This document shows, in pieces, positions 48,275-57,087 of a DNA stretch of 64,000 nucleotides; the stretch's first letter is position 1, and each line of letters opens with the position of its first letter. A program made the position numbers and the translations under genes. The notes under the pieces are model-generated. The model was not told the DNA's origin. It was given only the letters and a program-made list of their open reading frames with translations, and did not search any database. Origin of the DNA: Bacillus_BA songklensis (lineage in GTDB: Bacteria; Bacillota; Bacilli; Bacillales; Bacillaceae_H); contig NZ_JBHRZT010000032.1 of assembly GCF_042649685.1 (NCBI RefSeq), forward strand, positions 62,001 through 126,000, written 5' to 3'.

Positions 48275-49357
48275 CTATATTCCGCCACCTTCATCATATG
48301 TCGCTCTTTTCTCTTTACGGACGATTTGGGACAGCCGTATGGTACCGATTGTAGCAACTAGGGTGCTTACAATGATAAAGAGATTGTATGTATTTGGCCT
48401 AGCGAACAAATTAATAAGAAAATAGGAAACTACGAGTGAAGCTAATGGAGAGATAATCCATACCATGATAATTTGTTTAATAACCCCTTTTTGCAACATG
48501 ATAAATCCATCTTTAGCTGCCCCGACTCCAAGAATGCCGCATGTCGTTACTTGTGTAAGAGGAACAGGCAGACCAAATAATGAAGCTATAATAACAAGGG
48601 CTCCTCCCGTAAATGAAACAGTGCTTCCCTGCAATAATGAAAGTCTAGTAATCTTCTTGCCGTTTGTTTCCAATACTTTTCCTCCCAATGTGATGGCTCC
48701 CAACGAAACGAAGAGGGCTCCAAGCCAGAGACCATTCCCCTCGGAAAGAATATTCGCACCAACGAGAGGACCGACGGCATTTGCTACATTGTTCATGCCG
48801 GCGGAAAAGGCTTCCAAGCAGCCGCCAACCACAAGGAGTACTGACAGCCATTTCGTCCACTTCCCTTGTCCTTTCAATCCATTCCAGCGATTTTCTGCGT
48901 ACTCAATAAGTTTTCCGAGTGTAAAGGTGATAAAGAAAGAGAGTACAGGCACAATAATCCAAAACGATACAATGATGGAAAGCTTATCAGTATATAAAGA
49001 TTGATAGGCAATCCCGACTCCAATAATGGATCCGACGGTCACTTCACTGGTCGATAAAGGGATGCCGAGCAGGTTGGATAAAAACAGGGTAAGCGTCGCT
49101 CCAGCCAGAATAATCACGACAACTTCAACACTAAAGTGGTTCGAAGGGATAATGCCGCTTCCAATCGTCTTGACAACTTCGCCCCCTCCTAACACAGCAC
49201 CCAAAAAGGCTGCCAATGAAACTAAAAACATGGCTAAACGTTTATTTTTTATTGCTCCTGCTCCGTATGCCGCTCCCATTGAAGCTGCCGTTCCGCTTGC
49301 ACCAATATTCATAGCAAAGAAAAGAGCTACCACAATGGCAATGTAAGTTAGTATCAT
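48275..49357 (-). CDS. PiT-family anion permease (phosphate/sulfate, CysP-like)
   Basis: 360 residues with about ten membrane helices and the duplicated PiT signature: first half FAMNIGASGTAASMGAAYGAGA and GIPLSTSEVTVGSIIGVG; second half FSAGMNNVANAVGPLVGA and PVPLTQVTTCGILGVG. The MNIGASG variant and the length are closer to the CysP sulfate permease of B. subtilis than to PitA. Proton-coupled sulfate uptake is a fair guess, but phosphate remains possible. No cys genes are adjacent. Confidence 0.85.
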   Translation of the reverse strand: MILTYIAIVVALFFAMNIGASGTAASMGAAYGAGAIKNKRLAMFLVSLAAFLGAVLGGGEVVKTIGSGIIPSNHFSVEVVVIILAGATLTLFLSNLLGIPLSTSEVTVGSIIGVGIAYQSLYTDKLSIIVSFWIIVPVLSFFITFTLGKLIEYAENRWNGLKGQGKWTKWLSVLLVVGGCLEAFSAGMNNVANAVGPLVGANILSEGNGLWLGALFVSLGAITLGGKVLETNGKKITRLSLLQGSTVSFTGGALVIIASLFGLPVPLTQVTTCGILGVGAAKDGFIMLQKGVIKQIIMVWIISPLASLVVSYFLINLFARPNTYNLFIIVSTLVATIGTIRLSQIVRKEKRATYDEGGGI

Positions 49358-49707
49358 TCCGTTATCCCCTGCCCCTTATTATTTGTTTCTTGTATTCCAA
49401 GAAAATGTGGTCAATATATTGTTTAGAAATTTTGTACTTAAAAATAATAATCTAAGTAAAAATATCGGAATTAAAAGGATTAATATTTTGATTATATACA
49501 CATTTTTGAAAAAAGCAAGCCCAAATTGATTTTTTTGAAATAATTATTTTAATATTTTTTCATAACCAAATGACGAAAGACTGCCCGATTGATTAAAAAT
49601 ATGAGGATACTCGAGATTTTCTATATTCTTTTAAGGAATGCATATGACTCTTATCGCAGGCTGAACATATACTATTTAAGGGACACTAGGCTAAGGGTGG
49701 AATCTAC
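49358..49707. other. AT-rich divergent intergenic region
   Basis: 350 bases between the divergently transcribed permease and the class V aminotransferase genes. Very A+T-rich; I see no operator palindrome, riboswitch (S-box or T-box sequences are absent) or ORF. AAGGGTGG before 49708 is the ribosome site of the + strand gene. Confidence 0.3.
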
Positions 49708-51210
49708 ATGATTACAGCAAAAATCGGGAGTAAGACTTTTCAATTTGGAAGTGAACTAGAAGCTTATTTTCAGTCATTTCGTGAACATATCATCGGGAAT
49801 GAGCAATATTTTCACTCCCCTTATGGAAAACAGAAAATCATTTATGCAGATTGGACCGCCAGCGGTCGTTTATATGGACCGATCGAATCGAAAATCAATC
49901 ATGTTTTTGGACCGTTTATGGCTAATACGCATACGGAGTCCAATGTAACAAGCTCCATTATGACATTGGCCTACAAACAAGCGCAACAGATCATAAAAAG
50001 GCATGTAAATGCAGGTGACCACGATGTGATCATAATGGATGGATTCGGTATGACTTCTGTGGTCAATAAGCTGCAGAGAATATTAGGGATAAGGGTACCG
50101 GAGAAACTGAAACATAGACTGGTCATTTCTGAAGAAGAGCGCCCGATCATTTTCATTACACATATGGAGCATCACTCCAATCACACGTCCTGGCTTGAGA
50201 CGATAGGGGATGTGGTCATGATGAAGCCACATTCGAACGGTAAAATTGAACCTTACCAGTTGGATCAGCTTTTACATGCCTACAGTCACCGTAAATATAA
50301 AATCGGTTCCTTTTCAGCCTGTTCAAACGTGACTGGAATCGAAACTCCCTATCATAAACTGGCAAGGAAAATGCATGAGCATGGAGGGATATGCTTTGTC
50401 GACTTTGCAGCGTCCGCACCTTACGTAGAAATCAATATGCACCCGGAGGATCCAATGGAGAAGCTGGATGGAATTTTCTTTTCTCCTCACAAATTTTTAG
50501 GAGGGCCAGGCACCAGCGGGGTACTTGTTTTAGATTCGGGACTCTATTCCAATGAAGTGCCCGATCACCCAGGGGGCGGAACGGTAGCATGGACCAACCC
50601 ATGGGGAAAGCATCAGTATTTCTCCGACATTGAGGCACGCGAAAACGGTGGGACCCCTGGAATCCTTCAGGCCATTAGGACCGCTTTATGCGTGAAATTA
50701 AAAGAACAAATGGGTGTCGAAAAAATGATGCAGCGAGAAAAGGAACTGCTTGACATCTTGCTTCCGGAGTTGAAGAAAGTACCAGGATTGAATGTGTTCG
50801 AAGATCATATCACGGAACGACTTGGCATTGTCTCCTTTTACGCCGATAACATTCATTATAATTTGATTGTAAGGTTATTGAACGATCGATTCGGTTATCA
50901 AGTCAGAGGGGGATGTTCATGTGCCGGGACGTATGGCCATTTTTTATTTAACATCAATCCGAAACAATCGAAAATCATAACGGATAAGATAGATGAGGGG
51001 GATTTATCCTTAAAACCGGGATGGGTTCGCTTTTCCATCCATCCAACCATGACGAATCAAGAAATATACGGATTTATACAGGCTATGAAATTAATCGTAA
51101 AGAACATCAAAGAATGGGAAAAAGATTATTGGTATGATCCCAAAAGCAATGACTACTTTTATGTGGATCATCAAAGAGCGGATATGGAGATTCTTTTTCG
51201 ATTGCATTGA
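49708..51210 (+). CDS. Class V aminotransferase (cysteine-desulfurase-like), long form
   Basis: 500 residues, about 100 longer than NifS/SufS-type enzymes. The PLP lysine is in FFSPHKFLGGPGTSGVL, a VDFAASAPYVEI Asp pairs with the cofactor, HMEHHSNHTSWLE matches the histidine region, and RGGCSCAGTYGHFLFN carries a cysteine pair where desulfurases have their reactive Cys. It may mobilise sulfur from cysteine or act on another amino acid. There is no SufU or IscU partner nearby, so the role is open. ATG start with AAGGGTGG. Confidence 0.8.
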   Translation: MITAKIGSKTFQFGSELEAYFQSFREHIIGNEQYFHSPYGKQKIIYADWTASGRLYGPIESKINHVFGPFMANTHTESNVTSSIMTLAYKQAQQIIKRHVNAGDHDVIIMDGFGMTSVVNKLQRILGIRVPEKLKHRLVISEEERPIIFITHMEHHSNHTSWLETIGDVVMMKPHSNGKIEPYQLDQLLHAYSHRKYKIGSFSACSNVTGIETPYHKLARKMHEHGGICFVDFAASAPYVEINMHPEDPMEKLDGIFFSPHKFLGGPGTSGVLVLDSGLYSNEVPDHPGGGTVAWTNPWGKHQYFSDIEARENGGTPGILQAIRTALCVKLKEQMGVEKMMQREKELLDILLPELKKVPGLNVFEDHITERLGIVSFYADNIHYNLIVRLLNDRFGYQVRGGCSCAGTYGHFLFNINPKQSKIITDKIDEGDLSLKPGWVRFSIHPTMTNQEIYGFIQAMKLIVKNIKEWEKDYWYDPKSNDYFYVDHQRADMEILFRLH

Positions 51211-51417
51211 TGAGAGTTAAGGCATAAATCCATATAAAAAATTTGACATCAGCAAAAAATGCCCATGTCAAATTCTTTACGCATCAGCCATTCCCCTTTG
51301 CACATAGCATGATGAAGAAGCTTTTTCAATTGCCCATTTTTAGGCCCCCGGTGACAACGCTGTCCCCAAAAGAATAAATATGATAGTGAAATGGACTTAT
51401 TTTTAGGAGGGAGATGG

Positions 51418-52086
51418 ATGGAGAAGAGGGGGGAAGTCCCCATACTGTCTTATGCAGCGATAGGGGACTCATTAACAGCGGGCGTCGGGTCCTCGTTCTT
51501 TGCACCAGGTTTTGTTGGCAGATATGCCAGAATGACCGAGCATGAACTGAATTCCCATGTTTGCCCAAACATCGTTGCCAGAGCTGGATACACGACTGGT
51601 GATGTGTTAAGAAGTCTGAAGCATCCTTATGTAAGAGAGCGTTTGAAAAGGGCAAACATCATCACCATTACAGCGGGTGGAAATGATCTTATTCAAGCGG
51701 GCAGGCAGTTTGCAAGAATGAAACAAGAGGATGCGCTGTTTGAAGCACTTGCGAAGTGCAGAGAAAATATGTCGGAAATCGTTCATACCATTTATGAGTA
51801 TAAACATGAAGTACATGAGCCCTTTATTATCAGAATAGTGGATTTGTACAATCCGCTTCCGGAGGTGGCGCTTGCGGGGAGATGGGTCCGGTTATTCAAT
51901 CGTCACATAGACAGCTTCAGCGGGCACCCGCATATCAAAGTGGCTAAAATTTACGATGCCTTCAAGCGTTCTTTAGATGAATGGCTGTCACCAGACGGGA
52001 TCCATCCGAATGGCAAAGGGTATGAGCATATAGCAGAAACCCTGCATCAATTAGGATATGGAAACCTTCATACTATTACGGAATAG
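51418..52086 (+). CDS. SGNH/GDSL-family hydrolase
   Basis: 222 residues. The four SGNH blocks are visible: AAIGDSLTAGVGS (block I, Ser), ARAGYTTGD, TAGGNDL (block III, Asn) and DGIHPNGKGYEHIA (block V, Asp and His). The family hydrolyses esters, often lipids or acetylated sugars. No signal peptide, so it is probably cytoplasmic, resembling YpmR-type proteins without their lipobox. ATG 51418 is chosen over 51391 because AGGAGGGAGAT lies just upstream. It is a lone gene that converges on the GDPD gene. Confidence 0.85.
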   Translation: MEKRGEVPILSYAAIGDSLTAGVGSSFFAPGFVGRYARMTEHELNSHVCPNIVARAGYTTGDVLRSLKHPYVRERLKRANIITITAGGNDLIQAGRQFARMKQEDALFEALAKCRENMSEIVHTIYEYKHEVHEPFIIRIVDLYNPLPEVALAGRWVRLFNRHIDSFSGHPHIKVAKIYDAFKRSLDEWLSPDGIHPNGKGYEHIAETLHQLGYGNLHTITE

Positions 52087-52171
52087 CAATAACCTATGGA
52101 GAGTGAATCGGGAAATAAGCGATTTCTCTTTCCGCCTTTTCTTTGTATAGCAGAAAAAAAACGATAAGCGG

Positions 52172-53164
52172 CTATATGTTGTAGCAACCTACCGTTTTTT
52201 TATTTAAATACTTGTTTTCCTCATGAACAGATTTAATCGACTCTTGGAAAAGCTCACTTACAAATAAAATAAATGACGACCATGAATCATAATACGGTGG
52301 AGAAGAATGGGATGGATTTACGGCAGCACCGCATAAGCCATCCTTTAACCGAGGGATATCGGTGATGACCCCATCAATGTCCCAGTTTGTCATTTTAAGG
52401 TACGTATCCCTTTCGTTCACTGTCCAGGTGAAAATTTTAAAGCCGCGACTCTTGAGTGACTTTATGAGCTGATGATTTAAAACGCCATGATAAAGATTAA
52501 TGTATTTCACATTGGAAGAGTATTCGGTCAGTTGTTGTTCGGATGGCGGGGATATAAGAAGAATGCCGGTTGGTACGGTAGGAAGGAGCCTGTTGAACTC
52601 CTTGATGCTGCCGTAATCAAATGATTGTACAATGATGGAATGATTTTTTCGCAAATGAAGCTTCCTTTTTCTTAGTTCATTTGCTAATAGACGCTCGATT
52701 CCCGGATAAAGGTGCGGATCTTTCAGCTCGATTAATAAGCCTATTTTATTAGAATATCGATCCAAAACTTCCTGCAATGCAGGGAGTTTTTCTTCTGAAA
52801 ATTCTTCATTGAACCAACTTCCTGCATCTAAATGTCTCATTTCGTTTAAGGAAAAATCCTTGATCCTTCCCGTCCCGCTTGTTGTACGATTCAAAAAAGG
52901 GTCGTGAATGACAACAAGCTCCCCATCTTTTGCCATTTGAACATCCATCTCAATATAATCAGCTTTTTGCTGTACGGCTAAATCAAAGGCAGCCAATGTA
53001 TTTTCGGGAGCGAACCTGGATGCGCCGCGATGGGCGACCGTCTTTATGCGCGGATTCAGTCCTCCTGCTTCTGACTTCTTCGGTTGTAACTCCTTCGACT
53101 CTAGCTCTTCTGCGAATATGGCGGCGAAAATGAATAATATATACAATAAAGCTACAAATAACAT
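52172..53164 (-). CDS. Membrane-anchored glycerophosphodiester phosphodiesterase (GDPD/GlpQ-like)
   Basis: 330 residues. An N-terminal hydrophobic segment (LFVALLYILFIFAAIF) anchors it or exports it, followed by a GDPD TIM barrel: VAHRGASRFAPENT (catalytic His), EMDVQMAKDGELVVIHDP (metal Glu, Asp and second His), LIELKDP and the WTVNERD and GVITDIP end blocks. It cleaves glycerophosphodiesters to glycerol 3-phosphate. ATG 53164 starts at the hydrophobic segment; the frame stays open to 53290. It is the last gene of the YkoS-YkoT-GtrA unit, so lipoteichoic or wall teichoic acid fragments may be the substrate. Confidence 0.85.
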   Translation of the reverse strand: MLFVALLYILFIFAAIFAEELESKELQPKKSEAGGLNPRIKTVAHRGASRFAPENTLAAFDLAVQQKADYIEMDVQMAKDGELVVIHDPFLNRTTSGTGRIKDFSLNEMRHLDAGSWFNEEFSEEKLPALQEVLDRYSNKIGLLIELKDPHLYPGIERLLANELRKRKLHLRKNHSIIVQSFDYGSIKEFNRLLPTVPTGILLISPPSEQQLTEYSSNVKYINLYHGVLNHQLIKSLKSRGFKIFTWTVNERDTYLKMTNWDIDGVITDIPRLKDGLCGAAVNPSHSSPPYYDSWSSFILFVSELFQESIKSVHEENKYLNKKTVGCYNI

Positions 53165-53317
53165 AAATGGGCCTCTCTTTAAATAAAGGATAAAGATCCA
53201 AATACGATCAACTTTAGTGTATGTCGATGGATGGTTACCGGTGCATGTACGCCAGATCGGAAAAGGTATGTGTCCTGAATCATTTAACATGAATAGTCTC
53301 TATAAGTGTATAGAATG

Positions 53318-53716
53318 TTAGTTAGAAAAAACGAATTGCCTCTGACCGAGATAATTCAAAATGGTATAAAAAGCGGTACCGAATAAAATAGCGACGTCTT
53401 CTACATAGGTCAACGGAAGGTCAACCACCCGTTCCATAATCCAAAATGCGGAACGGATGCCGACAAAATAAGCGAGAAAATAGCAAAGCGATATTACGGC
53501 GACAAAGCGGTAGATGGTATGCTGGATTGGTTGCGCGCTTCGAAATGTAAAAGATTTATTTAGTACGTAGCTTACACAGGCACCGGCAGCATTACCGCCA
53601 AATGTTGAGAGCCAATAAGAAAGGTGCGCAGCATGAAGGAGAACATACATGACGGAAAGTCCGATAAAGGTATTGATAAGGCCAACCAACAAAAAACGTA
53701 AAAAGGAGTGGCTCAT
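53318..53716 (-). CDS. GtrA-family flippase-like protein
   Basis: 132 residues with four membrane helices of the GtrA family (FLRFLLVGLINTFIGLSVMYVL, then ACVSYVLNKSFTFRS, and the ILNYLGQRQFVF end motif). GtrA/GtcA proteins are thought to flip undecaprenyl-phosphate-linked sugars across the membrane. The ATG has AGAGGTAAAACAT upstream and starts 13 bases after the glycosyltransferase gene. It is the middle part of a three-component extracytoplasmic glycosylation set. The frame is open to 53812 but the family starts here. Confidence 0.85.
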   Translation of the reverse strand: MSHSFLRFLLVGLINTFIGLSVMYVLLHAAHLSYWLSTFGGNAAGACVSYVLNKSFTFRSAQPIQHTIYRFVAVISLCYFLAYFVGIRSAFWIMERVVDLPLTYVEDVAILFGTAFYTILNYLGQRQFVFSN

Positions 53717-53729
53717 ATGTTTTACCTCT

Positions 53730-54746
53730 TTAAATAAACCTTTCTTCCATGAGCATATCGGTTTCATCATGTTGAAAATGTCCGAGCCGTTCACTGTACA
53801 AATCAATATCAATGGCGTACTTAGGTCGTCCCTTTACTTCCATAAAAATCTTTCCAATGTATTCGCCGATCATGCCGATTCCCATTAACTGCAACCCACC
53901 AATCAGCCAAATTGAAATAATGAGGGATGTCCATCCGGCATTCGTATATCCAAGCGTCTTTTGAATGAGTGCATACGCTCCAGCAATGACGCTTAAGAAA
54001 AATAAGAAAAAACCAAGGGATGTTATAAATCTGATCGGGGCGACACTAAAAGATGTTATGCCATCAAAAGCAAACGACAGCATCTTTTTAAGAGGATATT
54101 TTGTTTCCCCGGCAAAACGCTCTTTTCGATCATATATCACTTCTGTCCATTTAAATCCAATCATGGGGATGATGCCGCGCAAAAATAAGTTTGCTTCTTT
54201 AAAACGGCTGAGCTCTTCAAGTGCACGTTTGCTCATCAAACGATAATCAGCATGGTTGTACACCAAATTAATACCCAGTTTATTCATGAAACGATAAAAG
54301 CCCAGAGCGGTCGTTCTTTTAAAGAAGGTATCTGTTTTGCGGCAGCGGCGGACACCATATACAATCTCACATCCTTCGTGATAGTGAAGGATAAAATCTC
54401 GAATGACGGAAACATCGTCCTGTAAATCTGCATCAATTGAAACAACGCAATCCGATTTATCTTTTGCTTTTTCAAGGCCGGCTAAAAGGGCTTTTTGATG
54501 TCCTACATTGCGTGCTAATTTTAAGCCGGTCACATAATCGTTTTTCGTACTTTCCATGGCAATCAATGACCATGTTCGATCACGGCTTCCATCATCGACA
54601 AACAAAATTTTGCTCTCGCTGGAAATCAGCTCTTCAGCTGTTAAATCATCTAAAACGGATGTCAATTGTTTCGCCGTCTCTTCCAGCACTTCCTCCTCGT
54701 TATAACAAGGAACAACAATGGTTAATAAAGGCTGTGACTGTTTCAA
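53730..54746 (-). CDS. ykoT: Undecaprenyl-phosphate glycosyltransferase, YkoT/CsbB-like (GT2)
   Basis: 338 residues, GT-A fold. IVVPCYNEEEVLEETAKQL at the N terminus, DDGSRDRTW, and the catalytic-region IDADLQDD. The C-terminal third has two membrane helices (RFITSLGFFLFFLSVIAGAY and SLIISIWLIGGLQLMGIGM) ending in GEYIGKIFMEVKGRPKY, typical of polyisoprenyl-phosphate hexose synthases. It moves a sugar from a nucleotide to undecaprenyl phosphate on the cytoplasmic side. Flanked by gtrA and the YkoS-like gene on the same strand. Confidence 0.9.
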   Translation of the reverse strand: MKQSQPLLTIVVPCYNEEEVLEETAKQLTSVLDDLTAEELISSESKILFVDDGSRDRTWSLIAMESTKNDYVTGLKLARNVGHQKALLAGLEKAKDKSDCVVSIDADLQDDVSVIRDFILHYHEGCEIVYGVRRCRKTDTFFKRTTALGFYRFMNKLGINLVYNHADYRLMSKRALEELSRFKEANLFLRGIIPMIGFKWTEVIYDRKERFAGETKYPLKKMLSFAFDGITSFSVAPIRFITSLGFFLFFLSVIAGAYALIQKTLGYTNAGWTSLIISIWLIGGLQLMGIGMIGEYIGKIFMEVKGRPKYAIDIDLYSERLGHFQHDETDMLMEERFI

Positions 54747-54767
54747 TTCATTACCTCCTAAACACCG

Positions 54768-56459
54768 TTATTTGGCTTCGTATAAATAAATTCTCCAGTG
54801 TGACTCAGGATGATTAAATTTTTTCATCAGTGTAAGACCGTTACTTTTGGCATTCGTAATGGGAACGGAAGAGAAAATGTAACGCCCTCCCATTTCTTTA
54901 AAGGCATGGATGTCGAGCTCAAGATTCTTGATTTTTTTTTTGGACTTCTTTGTAAATCCGTAATGCTTTCCAAGCTCATCCACAAAGATATAACAGCGGC
55001 TCCCCCATTCATCATAATAGGTCCTGAGTCTCCGATTTTTCTCAAGCTCTTTCGCTATTATTTTTCGAAATTGATATTTGTATGTAAGCGGATACACATT
55101 TACATATCCATCTAACGTGTAAAAGCCGTTATACTGTGCGACTGCGGGATGAAGCCCAATGCTTGCAACCCGATAAGAGTGCTGCGGGCGATCAATATAC
55201 TCCTTAATCTCATTAAATTGCTTCGTTGCATAAAACTCCCGAAATGAAGGGGGATGATAGTGGACCCCATAAAGAAACTCTTCATTAAAAGGAAGAAGAA
55301 CAGCAATTTGGGCTGCAAGGGCAAGCCCTACAAAAAACCGCCACCGTTTCCCCATACGCCATAAAATATAACAGGCAATTGCAAAACTTAGATAAATAAC
55401 CAATGGACGCAAGAAGTGAAAGCGTGCAAAGTTGAACGTATTGAATAAATCGATTCTCTCCTTTAGCGGAATCCATACATTGTTAAACCAAAAAGCATAC
55501 CATAATGACAACAAGTAGTTTAGCACGAGCAGGAAAATAAACACTTTTTCTTCTTTGACCTTTTTTCGGATGATCAACACAGCGAGCGTAAGAAATAGGA
55601 GCGGTAAAATCACGGGAGTGTGAACGGTCATGACGTGTGTATGGCCATATACAAAGTTTTTCCATGACAGACGCATCGAACGCCAAAATTCATGTCTTGA
55701 TGAGATGAACTCAGTCCGGTGTGTTGGTTCACTTGAAATGATCATGGAATATATGAGGCGATACTCCACTAAAAGAAAAACCCCTGTCATAAAAGCAATG
55801 CTTCCTAGAAAAGGAAGGTTCCAATCCCGCTTTACAATGAGATCATACAACCAGAGAAATCCCATCGCCGTTAGAAAAAAGAAGAACCCGAGTACAAAAC
55901 TTGAATAGAGCGGCAATAGGGCGAGCGTGAGCCATTCTTTCCATGAGAAATTCCGGGAACGAATATTTAAAAACGCCCATAATGCAAGAGGGTGCCCCAG
56001 TGTACTCAGCATCCCGGAAGGCCAAAAAGGAGTAAAAGCAAAGGCGAGCGACACGCCAATACGGATAAGATAGGCCTTTTCATCGCGAATGAAATGCGTT
56101 TTTAAAAGCAAATACATTCCAACAAAAGCAAAAAGTCTCGTAATTGTTTGACTCAATGCATAGGCAGTCATCGAAGGAAAAAGGGCATGGAGCCAAACGA
56201 TTCCACTAAATTCCGTTCCGTAGGCATCGCGGGGCAGTCCGTTCATAACCTGGGGAATGACGGCATGTATCCCCCCGAGTATTTTCCCGCTTTCAGCCAG
56301 CACTTTATACCAGGCGATATTGGAATCAAGGTTATCATGTACGCGTATATGAGCGTCTTCCCCTAAAATGTAAAGCGGGGATACATATAGTAAGAGTAAG
56401 AATAATGCTATATACAGACAGATTGTTTCTTTATTTCTCTTCTGCTCGAACTTTGCCAT
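54768..56459 (-). CDS. ykoS: YkoS-like (DUF6044) membrane protein, putative GT-C transferase
   Basis: 563 residues, close to the ~560 of B. subtilis YkoS. About 11-12 membrane helices lie in residues 15-395. The first extracellular loop has an acidic pair (GEDAHIRVHDNLDSNIAWYK), as in GT-C enzymes. An ~165-residue extracellular tail contains GFYTLDGYVNVYPLTY and YDEWGSRCYIFV. Position beside a YkoT-like GT2 and a GtrA flippase makes it the likely transferase that moves the flipped sugar onto a wall or lipoteichoic polymer, as YfhO does with CsbB. Direct transferase activity is inferred. Confidence 0.8.
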   Translation of the reverse strand: MAKFEQKRNKETICLYIALFLLLLYVSPLYILGEDAHIRVHDNLDSNIAWYKVLAESGKILGGIHAVIPQVMNGLPRDAYGTEFSGIVWLHALFPSMTAYALSQTITRLFAFVGMYLLLKTHFIRDEKAYLIRIGVSLAFAFTPFWPSGMLSTLGHPLALWAFLNIRSRNFSWKEWLTLALLPLYSSFVLGFFFFLTAMGFLWLYDLIVKRDWNLPFLGSIAFMTGVFLLVEYRLIYSMIISSEPTHRTEFISSRHEFWRSMRLSWKNFVYGHTHVMTVHTPVILPLLFLTLAVLIIRKKVKEEKVFIFLLVLNYLLSLWYAFWFNNVWIPLKERIDLFNTFNFARFHFLRPLVIYLSFAIACYILWRMGKRWRFFVGLALAAQIAVLLPFNEEFLYGVHYHPPSFREFYATKQFNEIKEYIDRPQHSYRVASIGLHPAVAQYNGFYTLDGYVNVYPLTYKYQFRKIIAKELEKNRRLRTYYDEWGSRCYIFVDELGKHYGFTKKSKKKIKNLELDIHAFKEMGGRYIFSSVPITNAKSNGLTLMKKFNHPESHWRIYLYEAK

Positions 56460-57087
56460 TGATTACACATCCGTTCCTGTTATTGTAAAATTTATTTTTC
56501 ATCCACGAACGGGAATAGATGGGAAATGGGGCTAATATGCAGTATTTCCTGTACTGTTTTTAAGAATGCATTTTCATGGCTCATTAAAAAAATTCCCATT
56601 ATAAACGGTGAAAAGGATGACCGAAAAGAAAATCAGAAGTGACGGTTGTTGATATACCTCTGCCTCAGGATTTAGTCTATTGCCTATACTTGCGATTATT
56701 CATATTACTAGCAATATGTGCCTCTAAGTCAAATACGTTTTCCGTATACGTTCTGCAAAATTCATGGCGATTGTGTATGTTTCAAAAATGAATGTGAAAA
56801 TTCCGGTCAAAGTGTGCACATGCACCTGTTCTTTATAGAAATCCTTCAATTGAACAAACTCTGGAAAAGAATAATTTGGTTCTAGTCTTTACAAGTCCTT
56901 TTCTGTTTATGATAAGCATATCTGAACGCTTCTGGAAAAAGTGAGATTGTAATTGACTAAAATGGTTTTTATTTCTCCTGTAAAATGTTCACTATCCCTG
57001 TATTACTTTGATTTCGACAAAAAAAGGATTTTATTTCTAAAAACTGCAGAAAATACTTTATACGTCACGATGTAAAGGGGATTTTGT
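56460..57087. other. Long intergenic region between divergent genes
   Basis: About 630 bases between the YkoS operon (-) and the pyruvate oxidase gene (+). I looked for SigB boxes (the B. subtilis relative YdaP is SigB-dependent), operators, repeats and small ORFs and found none that are convincing. AAAGGGG about 10 bases before 57088 is the ribosome site. Unexplained. Confidence 0.3.

Noticed and set aside
49640..49690. ACTCTTATCGCAGG considered as the start of an S-box riboswitch before the class V aminotransferase
   Set aside because: None of the following S-box elements is present and no terminator/antiterminator pair is visible.
56940..57087. Search for a SigB promoter before the pyruvate oxidase gene
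   Set aside because: GTTTTT occurs, but no GGGTAT/GGGAAT-type -10 box is found at the right distance.
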